Below, piece by piece: positions 6,941 to 8,068 of a stretch of 8,068 nucleotides of DNA. The stretch covers positions 1-8,068 of the forward strand of contig JABJCZ010000117.1 of assembly GCA_018668475.1 (NCBI GenBank). The letters are read 5' to 3'. A program made the translations under genes and the position numbers. The stretch is from Alphaproteobacteria bacterium. GTDB lineage: Bacteria > Pseudomonadota > Alphaproteobacteria > UBA828. Each line of letters starts with the position of its first letter. The first letter of the stretch is position 1. Below the pieces are notes generated by a model. That model saw only the letters and a program-made list of their open reading frames with translations, had not been told where the DNA came from and made no database searches.

Positions 6941-6958
6941 TGCGGCTATTCGGCCGCA
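6941..6958. repeat. Perfect inverted repeat TGCGGC-N6-GCCGCA
   Basis: Two 6-bp GC-rich arms enclose the 6-nt loop TATTCG, about 80 bp before petA. It could form a stable RNA hairpin if transcribed or be a dyad-symmetric protein site. There is no T-run after it, so it is not a classic intrinsic terminator. The symmetry is directly visible; the function is not. Confidence 0.5.
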
Positions 6959-6970
6959 ATCTGCCGATTG
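6957..6970. repeat. Short inverted repeat CAATC-TGCC-GATTG
   Basis: Perfect 5-bp arms with a 4-nt loop begin inside the last two bases of the preceding repeat, so as RNA the two hairpins would partly compete. The stem is weak and may be chance. Confidence 0.35.
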
Positions 6971-6978
6971 GAGGCGCA

Positions 6979-7007
6979 TTGTGGCGCTCTGAATGGCAGA
7001 ATATCGC
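6979..7007 (+). promoter_or_regulatory. Weak candidate promoter for petA
   Basis: TTGTGG (6979-6984) and TATCGC (7002-7007) are spaced by 17 bases. Each shares only three bases with the sigma-70-type consensus. If used, transcription would start close to the GATCAG repeat at 7015 and leave a leader of about 25 nt. Another weak pair, TTGCCC at 6877 and TACCCC at 6900, is no better. Confidence 0.2.
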
Positions 7008-7014
7008 GAAGACG

Positions 7015-7038
7015 GATCAGCAAACGAAGGGTCTGATC
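7015..7038 (+). repeat. Inverted repeat GATCAG-N12-CTGATC framing the petA ribosome binding site
   Basis: The 6-bp arms at 7015-7020 and 7033-7038 are perfect complements, and the second arm ends at the base before the petA ATG. The 12-nt loop contains the Shine-Dalgarno sequence AAGGG (7027-7031). As mRNA this would present the ribosome binding site in a loop while pairing the spacer, which could tune translation. With three GC pairs the stem is modest. Confidence 0.45.
7027..7031 (+). promoter_or_regulatory. Shine-Dalgarno AAGGG for petA
   Basis: AAGGG lies seven bases before the ATG at 7039. It fixes the petA start there rather than at an upstream ATG at 6859, whose extra 60 residues do not resemble a Rieske N-terminus. 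Confidence 0.7.
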
Positions 7039-7596
7039 ATGGCAGAAACGGCGCCAAACAGCGACCAGACATCGCCGCCGGAAGACGAGACTCGCCGTGA
7101 CTTCCTCTTGCTTGCCGCTGGCGCAATGGGCGCCATGGCAACCATCGGGGTCGTCTGGCCATTAATTGAAACCATGAACCCCTCCGCCGATGTTTTGGCG
7201 CTGGCGTCCACTGAGGTCGATATTTCAGGTATCGAGGAAGGCCAGACGATTACAGTCATGTGGCGCGGCAAGCCGGTCTTTATCCGGCATCGCACCCAGG
7301 CTGAGATCGACGCCGCCCGTGCCGTGAGTCAGGACGATCTGAGTGATCCACAAAATGATGAAGCCCGGGCGACCAAGCCCCAGTGGCTGATTCTGGTCGG
7401 GGTCTGCACGCATCTGGGCTGTATTCCGCTCGGTAACAAGATTGGCGACCCGAAAGGTGATTTTGGCGGCTGGTTCTGCCCGTGTCACGGATCGCACTAC
7501 GACACCTCGGGCCGGATTCGCCAGGGACCGGCGCCGCGTAATCTCGAAGTGCCGGGTTACGAATTCCTGGACGATTCACTCGTCAAGATCGGTTGA
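7039..7596 (+). CDS. petA: Ubiquinol-cytochrome c reductase iron-sulfur (Rieske) subunit
   Basis: This 185-residue protein is the [2Fe-2S] subunit of the cytochrome bc1 complex and passes electrons from ubiquinol to cytochrome c1. A twin-arginine motif, RRDFLLL (19-25), precedes a hydrophobic helix at about 23-43, which acts as Tat signal and uncleaved membrane anchor. The cluster motifs are complete: CTHLGC (123-128) and CPCHGSHY (147-154). C123, H125, C147 and H150 are the cluster ligands and C128/C149 the disulfide pair. S152 and Y154, which raise the redox potential in high-potential bc1 Rieske proteins, are both present. The C-terminal [12 protein letters not shown] (163-174) is also typical. 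The gene is first in the operon, with petB 14 nt downstream. A ribosome binding site inside a short inverted repeat precedes it. Confidence 0.97.
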   Translation: MAETAPNSDQTSPPEDETRRDFLLLAAGAMGAMATIGVVWPLIETMNPSADVLALASTEVDISGIEEGQTITVMWRGKPVFIRHRTQAEIDAARAVSQDDLSDPQNDEARATKPQWLILVGVCTHLGCIPLGNKIGDPKGDFGGWFCPCHGSHYDTSGRIRQGPAPRNLEVPGYEFLDDSLVKIG

Positions 7597-7603
7597 GGGA
7601 GAG
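7597..7603 (+). promoter_or_regulatory. Shine-Dalgarno GGGAGAG for petB
   Basis: The purine run begins directly after the petA stop and ends seven bases before the petB ATG at 7611. It supports independent initiation of petB within the operon. Confidence 0.65.
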
Positions 7604-7610
7604 TTCGAGA

Positions 7611-8068
7611 ATGAGCACCCCGGTTCCGCAGAACAAAATCGTCCAATGGATTGAATACCGCCTGCCGGTATTCAGCTGGACCATCGCGCATGGCATTGAT
7701 TATCCGGCGCCGCGCAATCTGAACTACTGGTGGAACTTCGGTTCCATGGCATTGTTGATGCTGGTCATGCAGATCGTGACCGGCATTTTTCTGTCTATGC
7801 ACTACACGCCGCACGTTGACCTCGCCTTCGATTCGGTTGAGCACATCATGCGTGATGTGGAATGGGGCTGGCTGTTGCGTTATGCGCACGCCAATGGCGC
7901 GTCGATGTTCTTCGTCGTCGTGTTCGTCCACATATTCAGAGGGCTCTATTACGGCTCCTACAAGGCGCCGCGCGAGATCCTCTGGTGGTTCGGCGTCATT
8001 CTGTTGCTGTTGATGATGGCGACGTCCTTCCTGGGTTATGTGCTGCCGTGGGGCCAAATGAGCTTCTG
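7611..8068 (+). CDS. petB: Cytochrome b of the bc1 complex (3' truncated by window)
   Basis: Only the first 152 residues are visible; the gene runs off the right edge (bacterial cytochrome b is usually about 400-430 residues). It is the membrane subunit that carries hemes bL and bH and the two quinone sites. The N-terminal stretch [24 protein letters not shown] is typical. Helix A spans about 43-63, helix B 88-110 and helix C 124-146. H93 in RYAHANGAS and H107 in [12 protein letters not shown], 14 residues apart, are the helix-B ligands of the two hemes; their helix-D partners lie beyond the window. [11 protein letters not shown] at the edge is the conserved end of helix C near the Qo site. 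The frame is intact to the last base. A petC (cytochrome c1) gene is expected downstream but is not in view. Confidence 0.97.
   Translation, partial: MSTPVPQNKIVQWIEYRLPVFSWTIAHGIDYPAPRNLNYWWNFGSMALLMLVMQIVTGIFLSMHYTPHVDLAFDSVEHIMRDVEWGWLLRYAHANGASMFFVVVFVHIFRGLYYGSYKAPREILWWFGVILLLLMMATSFLGYVLPWGQMSF

Larger units (their letters stand above)
6782..7038. promoter_or_regulatory. Divergent intergenic region between trmL and petA
   Basis: This 257-bp stretch separates two genes read outwards, so it must carry promoters for both the trmL-hemF block and the petAB operon. Reading frames that cross it on either strand have no sensible protein signature. It holds a TTGACC box on the minus strand, weak promoter-like boxes on the plus strand, and three short perfect inverted repeats (6941-6958, 6957-6970, 7015-7038) on the petA side. 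No FNR box or other operator that I can name with confidence was seen. Confidence 0.65.

Noticed and set aside
6404..7036. A 210-codon plus-strand open frame across trmL and the intergenic region.
   Set aside because: It is antisense to trmL and has a Cys/Arg-rich product typical of a shadow frame.
6859..7038. An N-terminal extension of petA by 60 residues from an upstream ATG.
   Set aside because: The extension has no Rieske-like content and would bury the Tat motif about 80 residues in. The ATG at 7039 has a well-spaced AAGGG and gives the usual family N-terminus.
1..8068. A defence island, mobile element, CRISPR array or other novel system.
   Set aside because: All long frames with coding character are housekeeping, metabolic or conserved unknown genes. 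No transposase, integrase, terminal repeats, repeat-spacer pattern or marked composition shift was seen.

Overview
The window looks like an ordinary chromosomal stretch of an alphaproteobacterium, probably Rhodospirillales-like. It is GC-rich and gene-dense. The taxonomic reading rests on four things: the order DUF1285 / CoA-type Nudix hydrolase / DUF6111 / cca; a HemF that ends just after the MSMPP motif without the longer tail of the E. coli enzyme; a short TrmL; and a twin-arginine Rieske protein followed directly by cytochrome b. This is inferred from gene content and order recalled from those families, not from a phylogeny.

Layout. (1) 1-1908, plus strand: the 3' end of a 2-oxoacid/acetoin dehydrogenase operon, with a 5'-truncated E1-beta gene (acoB type) and acoC, a lipoyl domain joined to an alpha/beta-hydrolase. 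(2) 2011-4767, plus strand: a compact four-gene cluster of a DUF1285 protein, a CoA pyrophosphatase-type Nudix hydrolase, a small two-helix DUF6111 membrane protein and the CCA-adding enzyme, with a TGATG overlap and gaps of 25 and 9 nt. (3) 4778-6781, minus strand, convergent with cca: trmL, hemF (ATGA overlap) and an exported protein of unknown function. (4) 6782-7038: a divergent intergenic region with three short inverted repeats, one of which holds the petA ribosome binding site in its loop. (5) 7039-8068, plus strand: the start of the cytochrome bc1 operon, with petA complete and petB cut by the window edge.

How the genes relate. AcoB and AcoC would oxidatively cleave acetoin (or a related 2-oxo compound) to acetyl-CoA; E1-alpha and E3 are not in view. 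The Nudix enzyme would hydrolyse CoA or its derivatives. Cca and TrmL act on tRNA ends and the wobble position. HemF makes protoporphyrinogen IX for heme, which cytochrome b (petB), read divergently next door, needs. That pairing is suggestive but no shared regulatory site is proven.

No mobile element, CRISPR array, tRNA, rRNA or phage gene was seen. I found no convincing new biological system. The least explained parts are the exported protein beside hemF, the DUF1285 and DUF6111 genes tied to cca, and the structured petA leader.
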